In this document: positions 1 through 11,600 of the stretch, piece by piece | Position numbering within the stretch: position 1 is the stretch's first letter | Layout of the letters: each line of letters starts with the position of its first letter | Assembly: GCF_000204055.1 (NCBI RefSeq) | Contig: NW_006768783.1 | Span: 62,001 to 126,000 of the forward strand | Direction of reading: 5' to 3' | DNA length: 64,000 nucleotides | DNA from: Melampsora larici-populina 98AG31 | Lineage: Eukaryota > Basidiomycota > Pucciniomycetes > Pucciniales > Melampsoraceae | Position numbers and translations under genes: made by a program | Notes under the pieces: model-generated | The model's input: only the letters and a program-made list of their open reading frames with translations | Database searches by the model: none | Told to the model about the DNA's origin: nothing

Positions 1-711
1 TGTTTCTAGATCATTATCACGTAATAAGAATGCACCTAAATAAGGTTGACCACGTCTCATCATCTCTTGAATCACTTTGATCACTGCTGGATTTTTGACA
101 ATCACAGCTTTATAGAATCCTGGAAAGAGTGGTCTACGAGTGATTGGAAGTGCTAATAATTGAGGATAGAGTTCTGGAACGGCTTGTTTGGAGAGTGAGG
201 TGGTTAGAGTCGGTTTCTGAGATGAACGATTTGAAGGAGGATCATCAGATGATGAAGCACCATTGGGTGGGAGTGATCCATTGGTTGCTGATGAAGTTGA
301 AGAAGTTGAGGCTTGATTTGATCGGTTTGAATTGGATTTGTTGATATCAGATTCGTGGGCAGGAGATTGAGGTTTCGGAATTCTAGTTGGATCATCATCG
401 TTTTCTTCATTTTGATCTGATGGTTTAGGTTGAGATTTATCATCTGATGTATGCTTTGATCGATGATTAATCCATTTTGGATTAAGTCTTGGATAAAGGA
501 TTGAATCAGATTGAGTGAATTGATGATTAGATGAGATTGAAAATTGTCGATGAGGTGATGGTGATGACGAGGAAGATGAAGAAGCTCCTGAGTTGAGTTG
601 GATTGGTCGTAGTTGTTGAGAATGTTTATTCAGATAAGTTGATGGTAATCGATTGATTTTTGATTTCTTGAAATGAAGTTGTTCTCTTAATCTTAAACTT
701 GTGCTCAACAT
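1..711 (-). CDS. PIM1: Mitochondrial Lon protease, N-terminal part (partial)
   Basis: This is the first 237 codons of a gene running off the left edge of the window. The start is the ATG whose complement is at 709-711; the frame stays open from there to base 1 without an intron. The first ~85 residues are rich in Ser, Arg, Leu and Gln and poor in acidic residues, as in a mitochondrial presequence, followed by a low-complexity Ser/Asn/Pro/Asp linker. From about residue 180 comes the start of the LON substrate-binding domain, with the blocks LPITRRPLFPGFYKA and MMRRGQPYLGAFLLRD that are typical of fungal Pim1. The family forms an ATP-dependent matrix protease that degrades misfolded and oxidised proteins and supports mtDNA maintenance. 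The AAA+ and Ser-Lys protease domains must lie outside the window, so catalytic competence cannot be judged. The identity rests on the LON-domain blocks and I regard it as secure. Confidence 0.9.
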   Translation of the reverse strand, partial: MLSTSLRLREQLHFKKSKINRLPSTYLNKHSQQLRPIQLNSGASSSSSSSPSPHRQFSISSNHQFTQSDSILYPRLNPKWINHRSKHTSDDKSQPKPSDQNEENDDDPTRIPKPQSPAHESDINKSNSNRSNQASTSSTSSATNGSLPPNGASSSDDPPSNRSSQKPTLTTSLSKQAVPELYPQLLALPITRRPLFPGFYKAVIVKNPAVIKVIQEMMRRGQPYLGAFLLRDNDLET

Positions 712-2600
712 CCTTTAACGTTCAACTTGTGAATGAGCTCCTTCAGTTAATCTTCTTGATTGAAACTCTTTCCTTCGACTTTCTGATTGTGATGACTTAG
801 TATGGTGATGGTTAGTGATGGTGATGTTGATGGCGATGGTTGATGGTAAAATGAAAGAAAGTTCCGCGAGAAAACGATCGGATTCGATTATTGAAAACTA
901 CAGTTCCATTTGATATATGTAGTTCTGCCTTCTCAACTTCATTTCATCAATTTGCAGTCTCGAAGTTGCAGTCTCTAATCTCGACCGCAACAATCTCAAA
1001 TGAGTCTCAATAGTTCTCTAAAGACTGGTGTGAAAAACAGCTATTTTCCTGTTGATTCCACTGTTAATTCAAACCCACTCATCCTTTGTGTGATGGACGC
1101 TTTATGGGTTGATGACATGTCACGTGGAAACTGAAAGACTCCCCCAGCTTCTCCTCTTACGTCGAGTCAGAGAACAGCGTATGGGGTAGTGGCGAAGCCT
1201 ACCGCCCGGGATGGCTCTCGTGTACGACCACAAGTCGGCTGGTCTTCACCAGTGGGTTTGGGTCTTCCAGACGTCTCGTTCTCCTCTCTTCCATTCTCCT
1301 CTACAAGGTGGGTGAGGTGGCATTTAAAAACTTTCAAAGATGAGTTTGAGAGAGAGAAACATGATTGAGCTTGAGATTGGTGTCGGTTGTAGTGGCGATA
1401 CGAAAAGATTTCCCTGTGTTCGGGATTTCCTTCCTTGGAAATTCACCGCTACCCTGTCCCCTAGACCTGAAGGTGCCTCCTACTATCTCAACTCCGTGAC
1501 CGTAATCTGGTATACAAGGGAAAGTCCATATATTCCAACAAGAAAAAACGCCAAGCTGTCTCAGAGCTCCTGAAAAACAAGCAAGAGTCTTGTCAAAATA
1601 GGCGTTTCAGTGTGCTAGGGCAGGTACTGCCTCAGTACTGCCTGCTTCTCGTAAAGCATCAGGTAGAGTTGGCTGGTGCATTTGTGGCTGGCAATGACAC
1701 TTTGTTACAATAGGTTCTCCTCATCCTCCTATCACCATTCCATTGTATCTTGGACATGAAAAAAAAATTCCAAGGTCAGTTTTTAACTTGATTTGACATA
1801 GCAAGAATTACATTTTTTGGTTTTTAGTGGTGAATTCTGAAGTTTGATCTTCTTTGAGGCAGTAAATACTTTATCATTTTTCTGAATGTCCCACATATGA
1901 TGGAATGATAGTGCACAATTGTGTGGAGCATGGATACTCAGGCTGTATAGATCATCACAAGTCAGAAATCTTAGCTTGGAAAACAACCTCAAGAGCTGAG
2001 TTATAGAGCACTGTTTCATCTTGATAGAGGGGAAGCCCCATGTAGAAAGTTATTGGGGAAAACATTGATAGGGACAAGTCAACTTCGTTATTGAGAAAAA
2101 TGGGACAATTGGAATAAATCTGCAAGAGCACCCAACCATACCGTCTCCATCATCAGAATATTTCTCGTGGTTCCTTTCTGCATATCCCAACTCTGCCCAT
2201 CCAAATGTGGATGCCACAAATGTGATTGCATTTTTCACAATAAATTTTGCTAGATCCACATTAAGATATGCAATTCAAATTGCCTTCCAAAGGAGTTGGA
2301 TTCAAGGAGCAAGGTTTTCACAAAGGTATGTGTCTAGAGGGGTTTACCAAGCCTCAAAGCCATACACACCAAATTACACTTCAAACCATCGCGGATTCGT
2401 GTGACACCCTAGTGTCCGCCCCGGTACTCTAAATATGAGTTTTGAAATTTTTTGAGTCACACAAGAAACAAAAATTCTGCAATCCGCATACATTCACATT
2501 CTTTCTTTGCTATCGCTTGTTCCCCAGTGCAAACCTCATTCAACTCGCAGCTTTACCTCTGGAATACGAATCGATAATAAACCAGACAAGTCTCTCCAAT
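712..2600. other. Intergenic stretch, no supported gene
   Basis: This separates the divergent Lon and CTP synthase genes. About 712-1000 should hold the Lon promoter and 5' UTR. About 1140-1310 is a GC-richer patch. Open frames at 1340-1573 (+), 1783-2019 (-) and 2207-2404 (+) resemble no family I know and have no convincing splice context. A TGTGACACCCTAG motif at about 2400 recurs in similar form near 13271 and may be the edge of an old repeat. I see no RNA gene. Confidence 0.5.
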
Positions 2601-5175
2601 ATGAAGTATATTGTGTACGTCGTGAATAAATCAAAACAAGAAAATGACATGTTCCATTGACTGATTGAAATTGACTTCAAAAACTCAACTTCGTTCACAC
2701 AGAGTTTCTGGTGGTGTGATATCTGGTATCGGAAAGGGGACGCTGGGTGGGTGACTGTTGTTTAGGGAGATTCAAGATCACTCCCAAAAGCTTTTTACTC
2801 AAAGTGATTTCTTCTGCTTTCGACTTCTAGCTTCATCTACTGGTTTACTTCTTAAGATGTTAGGATTACGCGTGACAGCAATCAAGATTGATCCATATAT
2901 GAATATCGAGTAAGTTTCAGGACTTATCTCAACGTTTTCAGGCTTAGCTAGTTAACTTTGAGATTTTCCCATTTGTTTCAGTGCTGGGACCATGTCACCT
3001 ACTGAGCATGGAGAAGTCTATGTACTAGATGATGGTGGTGAAGCTGATCTCGACCTTGGCAATTACGAAAGATATCTAGACGTGACTTTAACCCGGGAGC
3101 ATAATATTACAACTGGAAAGATCTATAGTGAAGTGATCTCTAAAGAAAGGAAGGGTGATTATTTAGGAAAAACTGTTCAAGTCATTCCACATGTTACCGA
3201 TGCGATCCAAGATTGGGTTGAACGTGTCAGTCGAATTCCTGTGGATGAAGATGGAGAAATACCGGATGTTTGCATTGTAGAGGTAAACACATTCAACTTT
3301 TTGTTGCTAAGTATATTCAAATTTGATTAACAGGTTGGATTTATCTTTCGATTAGTTGGGTGGTACCGTTGGTGATATTGAAAGTGCTCCATTTGTGGAG
3401 GCGATGCGTCAATTTCAGGTTAGTCTAAAGATATCAACAATCATCAAACAGAATCTATCTCTGGATATGGGATACTCATCTCAAGCTCACCTCAGTTTCG
3501 CGTCGGTCCAGAAAACTTTGCACTCATGCACGTCTCACTAGTCCCCATTGTCAATGGCGAACAGAAAACCAAGCCTACCCAATCCTCTGTTCGCGACCTT
3601 CGTGGACTCGGTTTGACCCCTGATCTAATTGCAGCGCGTTGTTCAGCACCATTGGAAAGATCAGTTGCTGCAAAGATTAGCATGTTTTGTCATGTTGGAC
3701 CCGAACAAGTTTTAGCATGTCATGACGTTGCAAGCGTCTATCACGTGCCACTCTTTCTCAAGGATCAAGGTTTGATGAAATTTTTATCTCGACGACTCAG
3801 ATTAGGAGAAATCAGTGTAGACGAAGGAGGTCCTAGGCAACGTCGAGGTAATGAACTACATGATCATTGGATGAAGCTTACTAAAGCGTAAGCTTATTCA
3901 TCTTAAGGCTTGAAAACAGATTATCTTTGAAAATCGACTTTTTTTTATCTTCTTACTCCAGACATGATCATACTTTTGGAACGGCCAATATTGTCTTAGT
4001 TGGTAAATACGTATCACTGAAAGACTCTTACATGTCGGTCATCAAATCTCTGGAGCACGCTTCTCTTCGGTGTGGTAAGAAGCTAAACCTTGTGGTAAGC
4101 ATATCTATATCTCAAGGCTCTTACTTTGAAATCACGATCGTTTTTGATATTGTATAACCCGTAGTGGATTGATTCTGAACATTTGGAAAAACGTGGATCA
4201 GAGACCAAGGAGTATCATGCTGCTTGGGTGGCCCTATACTCTGCTGAGTCAGTTGATTTAAATATCCTATCTTATCAAATCACTTATGTTTTCATCTTAT
4301 ATGATCACATAGCGGTGTACTCATACCAGGTGGGTTTGGTATTCGAGGTACTGAAGGTATGATGGCAGCAGCGAAATGGGCACGAGAGAAAAAAGTACCG
4401 TTTCTTGGTATTTGTTTAGGTTTTCAAATTGCCGTTTTAGAATGGGCTAGGAATGTTTGTAATTTACCAAGTAAGCCTTTAAATCTCATCTTCAATCTTT
4501 GTTTGTTCTATCCTAACCTAGATCGTATCCAGCCGCTCAATCTAGTGAATTGCAAGAAGATACCAAAGAGCCGGTGATTATGTATATGCCGGAGATCTCA
4601 AAGACTCAGATGGGTGGGACCATGAGATTGGGGCTTCGTGCTACCCTATTTCAGCCTGATACCGAATGGTCGGCCATCAAAGCAATCTATGGAGGACGAG
4701 AAACGATATGGGAAAGACATCGTCATCGCTACGAAGTCAATCCTGACTACATCGACCGATTGGAGCGAGATGGGTGGAGATTCACCGGAAAAGATGCTAA
4801 AGGACTACGGATGCAAGTGGCAGAGTTGAAGGGCAAGTTGCATTACTTTCTGAGCGTTCTCTGGGAAACAGTCGTAATTGACGTTTGAATTATCTAGATC
4901 ATCCATTCTATTGTGGTATGCAAGCTCACCCTGAGTTTTGCACGAGGCCTCTAAACCCTTCACCGCCTTATTTGGGATTTGTCGCTGCTGCATGTGGTCA
5001 AGAAGTCTTAAAACAACAAATTGAAAGTCAAAAACAAACGTATAGTCCACCACATCCAGCTGCAAGATTGGTAATCACACCTTGCTCACCAGAATTTTCA
5101 AGACAATTGAAAGATGAAACGGAAACGGATCAAAATTTGTTGGCTACTGCTGTCTCCAATTTAACAACTTCATGA
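2601..5175 (+). CDS. URA7: CTP synthase (glutamine-hydrolysing), 11 exons
   Basis: The product makes CTP from UTP, ATP and glutamine, the last step of de novo pyrimidine nucleotide synthesis, in the cytosol. Exons are 2601-2614, 2703-2746, 2831-2909, 2982-3282, 3356-3418, 3496-3887, 3962-4094, 4165-4247, 4313-4470, 4533-4832 and 4898-5175. Phases close exactly to 614 residues. The protein opens [20 protein letters not shown], the synthase P-loop, followed by the [17 protein letters not shown] and GGTVGDIES blocks. The C-terminal glutaminase domain carries [10 protein letters not shown] with nucleophile Cys404 and GMQAHPEF with His533 and Glu535, so both half-reactions look intact. A 14-nt first exon encodes the first four residues and part of the fifth. 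Intron 10 begins with GC instead of GT. The length is a little above the usual 550-590, mainly in the C-terminal tail. Confidence 0.96.
4833..4897 (+). other. GC-AG intron in the CTP synthase gene
   Basis: The conserved protein passes from AELKD to HPFYCGMQ only if the intron starts at GCAAGTTG after AAGG and ends at TATCTAG. No GT donor nearby keeps the frame. The rest of the donor (AAGG/GCAAGT) fits the consensus very well, as is usual for GC donors. Confidence 0.85.
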
Positions 5176-6043
5176 GAATCGTTTTTTTTTGATCGGAAAA
5201 AATGAAAATAGAAGTGTTTGTTAATCTTTTGAGGTCCATAACCAACAGATAACAAACATCATATGTTGTGTACATTATAGGATCATGATTTGTAACCATT
5301 TAATCTCATCTGATTTTCTAGTCAACCTTTTACAGAAGACACCAGTTTCAGCGCTTTTTCATCACGGCAATATAGAGATACCCATCAATATCACTGTTTA
5401 ACCACGTTCATGACCCTCAAGATGATATGGACAAACATTTGCATACCCTCCGTCTCTGATGAAAATTTTCCGCAGTGACTTTGGTCATAGGCTGTCACAC
5501 TCAGACGCGAGGTTTAAATCACACATCCACTTTGAGAACAACCATTCCCCAATGTAAATATTTCTATCTCTTGACTTGTCTAATTTTCAATTCCAAGCAC
5601 GCTGTATGCAGCAGTTCAATTGATCTACAAGTACAGTATCTCTGGAGATAACTCGACATCACTTTTAGCCTTGATGTCTTGATCTCACAATATCTTACGT
5701 GTTTTCGTACCGATTGATATTTTATCAAGTCATCAGCCATCTCTTAGGATTGAAGAGCCAAACTTACATAAAGCTGTGATCAACTTTTCACTCTCATATT
5801 TACGCGCTTAAGAACTTGACAATGCACATCACCCCTGAGATTTGACACATTCATCTGGGTAACGGCTTTGAAATCAGATCCTGTGAATTTATATTGTGTT
5901 GATAGAAGTAAGTCGGTCATTCAATTTGGATAGGTACAGAAAAGTTCAAGAAGAGTATTGGATGCTTGTGCGATCAAGACAAAAGGAAAGATGCAGATCA
6001 TGACAAATGACAATATATACAAAAGTTTTGAACACTAATCTAA
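5176..6043. other. Convergent 3' flanks, no gene
   Basis: This lies between the tail-to-tail CTP synthase and Dus1 genes. It is AT-rich with no long open frame in any phase. It should contain both 3' UTRs and polyadenylation sites, which I could not place with confidence. Confidence 0.5.
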
Positions 6044-8201
6044 TTACTGAATTGACTCATTGACAATAGAGTCAGTAGGACAATCAGGTCGAAGTTTTAC
6101 ATTTCGTTGCATCATTGAGTTTTTTTTCTTTCGTTTGTCTGCTTTGAATGCTTTACGTTCCAGGTCCAACTTCACTCTTGCTGCGTGTACTTCACACTCT
6201 TCTTGATTGCCCTTCTCAGCAATCTCCTCGGTGTTAGATCCTACCTCAGTCCTCTTCGCACAACAAGTTTTGCATAAACCCCATCGACATTTAGCTGCAC
6301 CTGAATTCGTACACTCTGGATGATTGGTGCATTGAACTGGTCCATAGAAGACGTCGGGGCCATCGACAGTCACAGATTTTGTATCCTTCATAGAAGTAGT
6401 ATTTGGTATACAAGAGTTAACTGATGGTACGGCAGTGATCTGCAGAGGTCGGATGTAGGGCTGGCATCGCGAATAAGGAATATTCAGTCGTCGTAGATAT
6501 TCATCTGATTTTTCATGGGGTCGAATATGAAAGTCGTCATCAACTATTGTCTCATTGAGCAGCCCAGTTTCCCGGTCCACCTAAATTCGTAAGCAGAGAA
6601 GCAATTTTTAGAGATTAGATACCAAGATTATTAGACAACCATTAAAAACTTTTACAGACCTGTAATCTATCACGTATTGCATCCGTCACTTCCTGGAATC
6701 TCGCCAAAACCTCATGATAAGTCTTCTTATCTCTTGCCTTTGAGCTAGTTTGAGATGATGGTACAGATCCGGTTGATTTGATGGAAGTCCAAGATATGCC
6801 CGCAAGTTTTTCACGTATGTCATTATAACGACCCGTGTCGAATACGGCTCGGAAAAGTTTATACAAATGACCTTTGATGGCAGAAAGTGCTGTTCGAGTT
6901 TCTAATGTTGCACAAATAGCTAAGTATTGATGGGCTACCTTTGTACAATTAGGGTAATGTTCAAGTGATTCTGAACTGCCTAGAACTCTATCGGGATCTT
7001 CATACTTTTCGTCGATCAACTTCAAGACATCTTTGAACTTTTGAGGTAAACCTTCTCGGTAAGTTTTCATACCTTGAAGGTTAAGTGGTGCAAAGATTGC
7101 TGGATTATATAAGTTCCCTTCAGCGCTCATAACTCCATTTACGTTTGTTTGAGTCATCAAATCCAAAGTATCTTTTGCTATTAAAATGTTTCCATTTCCA
7201 ACGATTGGGATCTTCTCCTGATGACTGATTTCTGCAACAGATTTGATTTGATTCCAATCTGCTAAACCAGTATATTGACCTTTTTGTTCTCGTGTTCTTC
7301 CATGTATAGTTAAAATTTGAGCACCAGATCGAATTAATCGTTTTGTATAATTAGCTGTTTCTTCTGGATCTTCAAAACATCGATATTTGGCTGTTATAGG
7401 AATTGATGAATTTTGATGCATATGTGAGACTGAATGAGATCAATTGAATATATATATCTTCCGTCAGCTGGGGTTTTTTTCGATAGATTCTGATTAAGAT
7501 TCCTGACAAAATCGTCAAGTGTTCAGTGTCATCCTTGTCAAAGCAAGAAGATCCGGACGAAAGAGAAAACAAAAGGAAGAAGAAAAGAAATAGTTCAATT
7601 AAAATCAATTGAACGAACCCATTTTCTCAATTAAATCAAGATGATCCATTAAAAATGCTCCATATTTTCCTTTTCTTGCAATTCCTTGTGGACAACCTAA
7701 ATTTAAATCGATTGCATCAATTTTGTTGGAAGGTGATTCAGCTGAACCACTGATAAGTTTCGATGCTTCCAAAAATGTTTGAGGGTCATTCGAACAGAAT
7801 TGAGCAATCAATGGTCTATCTAAATCTGGTGATCCTTCTTCATTGGATTCCAAGTCGAATTGCTCAAGTCGATATTTTGCATTTTTAGGATCCGCAAACA
7901 AAGCTGAATGAATCATTGGGGTATAACAAAGTTGTGCACCGTAATATCTTGACAAGATTCTCCAGGCAAGTTCTGATGCATCCACCATAGGAGCCACGAT
8001 AAATTTAGGGCTCTTGAGAATGGTATGATAGAGTTCATGTCCTTTTGCCTTTGGAGGATGATTCGAAGCTGAATTCATTGTGGCAGGCCGAACAGTAGAG
8101 GAGGGAGGACCTGAAGAAGTTGACATGCTCGATTTAAATGAGAGTGTGACGTTCGGAGGATGTCGACTGAAGAAGCGAAAAAGCAATAAAGACGAGCGCA
8201 T
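6044..8201 (-). CDS. DUS1: tRNA-dihydrouridine(16/17) synthase, Dus1 type
   Basis: The enzyme reduces uridine to dihydrouridine in the D-loop of tRNAs using FMN and NAD(P)H. Three exons are 8201-7619, 7429-6660 and 6580-6044, with phases closing to 629 residues. The Dus barrel starts with FIVAPMVDASELAWR near residue 68 and contains the active-site block LNLGCPQGIARKG with Cys170, then ITAKYRCF, TIHGRTREQKGQ and GNGNI. The C-terminal region has a cysteine cluster (CTNHPECTN, CRWGLCKTCC) like the zinc-binding tail of DUS1L proteins. The N-terminus before the barrel has hydrophobic and basic residues, and a second in-frame ATG is at Met26. It is longer than the yeast enzyme (about 420 residues). 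The family call is firm; the exact tRNA position is inferred from the Dus1-like sequence. Confidence 0.93.
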
Positions 8202-8282
8202 GCAAATTCCTACACAAACTTGAGCTGTTGGCCGTTCGGGGGAAATATTTCAGAAATCGCCGAGTTGAGAGCGGAAGATCAC

Positions 8283-8600
8283 AGGCGGGGTGCGGCGCGG
8301 CCCTGGGGGATCAGGGCCGGCCCCGGAGCGCAGCCCGTTCAAGATGAAACCCGAAGGTCTTTCAAATGGTTCAGGGCCAGGCAGGGCGTGCCCTGAACTT
8401 GAGGCCTCGGAGCCAGGCTTAGGTTTTAGGCACAAAAACCACATGATGGGCAATTCAACAGCTCATACCGAACTTAACTAAGTCCCTCTCGGACGAACAA
8501 GTAGTCGAGAGAGGGACTTATACAGTTGTTATCACCAAAGCTCTCTGACTGGTTTGGCCGGGGCCGGCCCCGGTCCGACTGGTCAGGGGGTTCCAATGAC
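8283..8600 (-). mobile_element. GC-rich non-autonomous hAT-like repeat, copy A
   Basis: This GC-rich tract stands out sharply from the AT-rich surroundings. Its reverse complement shares a long block with the right half of the element at 28731-29056 (the CTAAGCCTG, GCCTCAAGTTCAGGGC and CCTGAACCATTT segments in the same order), so it is a diverged, probably truncated family member. Bases 8443-8552 carry a hairpin segment that is also found, split by an insertion, at 13715-14310. Terminal inverted repeats are not recognisable here. Short open frames through it are GC-rich artefacts. Confidence 0.65.
8479..8520. repeat. Perfect 12-bp stem hairpin
   Basis: TAAGTCCCTCTC at 8479-8490 pairs exactly with GAGAGGGACTTA at 8509-8520 around an 18-nt loop. 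Related hairpins occur at about 14227-14272, 55057-55102, 56084-56126 and 57247-57290. Confidence 0.85.
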
Positions 8601-8612
8601 ACCCAGGGATGC

Positions 8613-11600
8613 AGCAGTGAGTGTACTCCGACTCAGTCGCTCGGATATCAGCTATCGGTACTCAATTTGAGTACCAATACATGTGAGTTACAGTCACAGT
8701 ACAAGACTCAAACCATTTTGAGCATCAAGAAGTGTTTGATTTCGGGACTCATAATGGGCCCGCCCGTAAGTACCGCGCGCTGTATAATACTCACCGAGTG
8801 AGTAGACTCACGCAGACACTCAGAGTAAACTCATGAGTACTCTCACTGACAACTTTTGGTAGAGAAGACAAGTTGAATGAAATCAACTTGTCTTCTAGGA
8901 TCATGAGTGGGGATATATATATATAATTGGTAAACAACGGACTTCTTTTTGTCATGAACCTCTTGTAAAGAAGAACAATAGGGTACAATTCGAGATGAAA
9001 TACAAATGAAATATTATAATATCTCAAGCAAATTCCACCACATTAAGAGTAGCATCCTGGTTTGTGAGCCAGTGTCGGACCAGAACAAGGTGGCAAATGA
9101 CCTCTGTGTCTAGGCGGCCTTGTGACGGGACAGCAATGTTTCCCGATATTGAGAAACCCTCTCGACCGAGGCTCCAGCAGCCGCAATCGTGAGGTGTTGG
9201 AGGGAAATCTGGGCCAAGATTGGAAGGCCACCGGGTTTCGAACATGCGCTGAAAAAGAAAGAGACCTCAGTAAGAAGGTAGAGTGGATCGGCGGCAAGGG
9301 AACAAGGAAATACGTACCGTCCAGTATTGCCCAATGGTCTTGTAGGGGAGGGTGGGTTCTTTACCTCGTAGGTATTGGGTGACTTCGTCCATCTCATAAC
9401 TGGGGATGGAGGAAACGGTTGACAAGGTCCCTAACTCCGAGTAAACCTGTGCAAGCTTCTTGTTTACAGGGGGGTTTGAAGTAGCAGGAGCAGACGTGGG
9501 AGATCCTTTGCCAGATTCAGGCTTCCAGAGGTCGTATTCTTCTTGCAGGAGGTGCTTGGCGCGGCCTTGAAGTTCTTCACGATTTTGAAAAACTTCGTCG
9601 AATTTGAAAGGGTCAAGAAGGGCGGAGATCAAGGTCTGCTGATTGACCTCTTCGCGGTCCATATACTTGACGAGTTTGTCTTCAGCACGTTTGCAAGCCT
9701 GACCCCAAACTCCCGGAACCACCTGATGACGCTTCAAGACCTTTTGAATTGCCCAAAGTACCGGTAGAACTAGATGCTTAGTCGGTTCGTTGGACTGAAA
9801 AAGCTGGGTCAAAGTTTCAAACCACTCCAGAATGGGCATCATATACCACTGCAGACATTATTCGGGTTCCCCAAGTGGGCAGGGAAAAATGATTGGGAGT
9901 ATGATTTGTCATAAAATGGTCTATCACTCCACACCTGAGCCATAACACCCACACTACATATATGTAGCAGGCTCAGTGAATATGTGGTTATCATGTACAT
10001 ACAGTTCTGCTCAGTTATCTGCTCATCAGGACAAGTTATTCATATGTAATACATGCTGTAACTTCTTTCAGATTGAAAAAAGCTTCCAAAAGATTGACTA
10101 CATACACTGACTCAATGTTTTGGTGTGATCTCATCAACTCAACTGCATGTAACACACTTTCTGTTACTAAGACATAGCTTCAACAATATTGCCTGAGCAG
10201 CTACAGAATTATATGTAGTGAATTTTTGGGAAAAAAATTTCAAAGTCAAAAAAGTTACATGTGGTATAACATGTGATTTATTTATTCTGATGGGCAAAAA
10301 ACTGAGCAGACCTGTATGTACATGATAGACAACTATTGACTTAGCTTGCTGCACATATGTAGTGTGGGTGAAATGGCCCAGGTGTGCAGTATTAGATTCT
10401 TTTATGAAAAACTGTACTATTAATCATTTTCCTCTGCCAAATTGGGGAAGTTGAATGATGTTTACAGTGTACTCGATGGTGGCCCAGTCCGCCTCTGAAA
10501 TCTTCAGTTTGCTTCGTTTGGGATCAGCAGTGTAGGCTTCTAGAGACTTCCTGAGAGCTAGGGATCGTTTGCACTGAAAATCTGGTCAGTGACAACAATC
10601 AAATGGTTGCAAATAAGAAACATGGTTACTTACTACATAATAAAAATAATTCCATCTAGTGGGAGGGCAACTCAGAGGAAGAAGTTGCAGATCTCCCACA
10701 CTGTTACGGACCTTGATAAAAGCTTTGAGCTCTTGTGGGCTCTTTCAGATATGAGTATCCAACGCACGGATTTGGCTGACAACGGTTGGTTTTTTTTGAG
10801 AGGTGATTTGAACTGTGGGTGATTCTTCTTCATTAATTGTTTCCTCATAAGTTCCTTGAGATTGATCGTAATGGTCTTGACTGAGGCCGTGGGCTTCAAG
10901 AGAGACTTGGTCAAGGTCGAGATTTGTTTCAGTAGGACATTGAGGGATGGTTGAAGAGTCAGCTTGTTCTTCCTCATCGGTACTTGGAAGTTTGTCAAGT
11001 TCAAAGGTTGAACGGGGTTCGGCCATCCCACTAGTTTCAAAAGCGGCAAGATCCGCTTCCAAAAGCTCTCCCATACCATCCAGAAAGTCCTTAGCCACCA
11101 GGTTAATGACATGGCACATACAGCCATGAAACCTAGACGCAAATGGCCAGTTAATTCCGATCTTCAAGTATCACTCGCTCAAGATTTTCGCCATTGCTCG
11201 GTTTGAAGATGCATTATCACCAGTCACCAAAAAGTGATCACGTAAGGCACCCACATGGTCCAGGGCGTCCCAGTAGACTTGGGCCAGATTCTTGCCTGTG
11301 TGTTTGCCTTCCAGGGTCTAATGCAGACAAGATAAAAAGTATTTCATCAGCAAATGAAATACCCAAACATTCAAAATAGATAAACAAGTCTAAAAGAAAC
11401 AGACTAACCTTGTAACAATAATGCAATATGTAGAGAAGTGAGGTGGAAAATGGAAGATCAGCACGATTAAATATCTGGCCAAAAGCTAACTGATATACTG
11501 ACTTTGAAGGCTAGTAGGCGACGGCAGAACTGCCCTTCAGCATTGAAAAAAAAAACCATTTATAGCCATGTAAGTGTGAGAGAAATCTGCACTCGTCCAG

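Noticed and set aside
2400..2440. TGTGACACCC motifs here and near 13271 as possible LTR ends
   Set aside because: TGTGACACCC starts some gypsy LTRs, but I found no matching second LTR, primer-binding site or polypurine tract for either.
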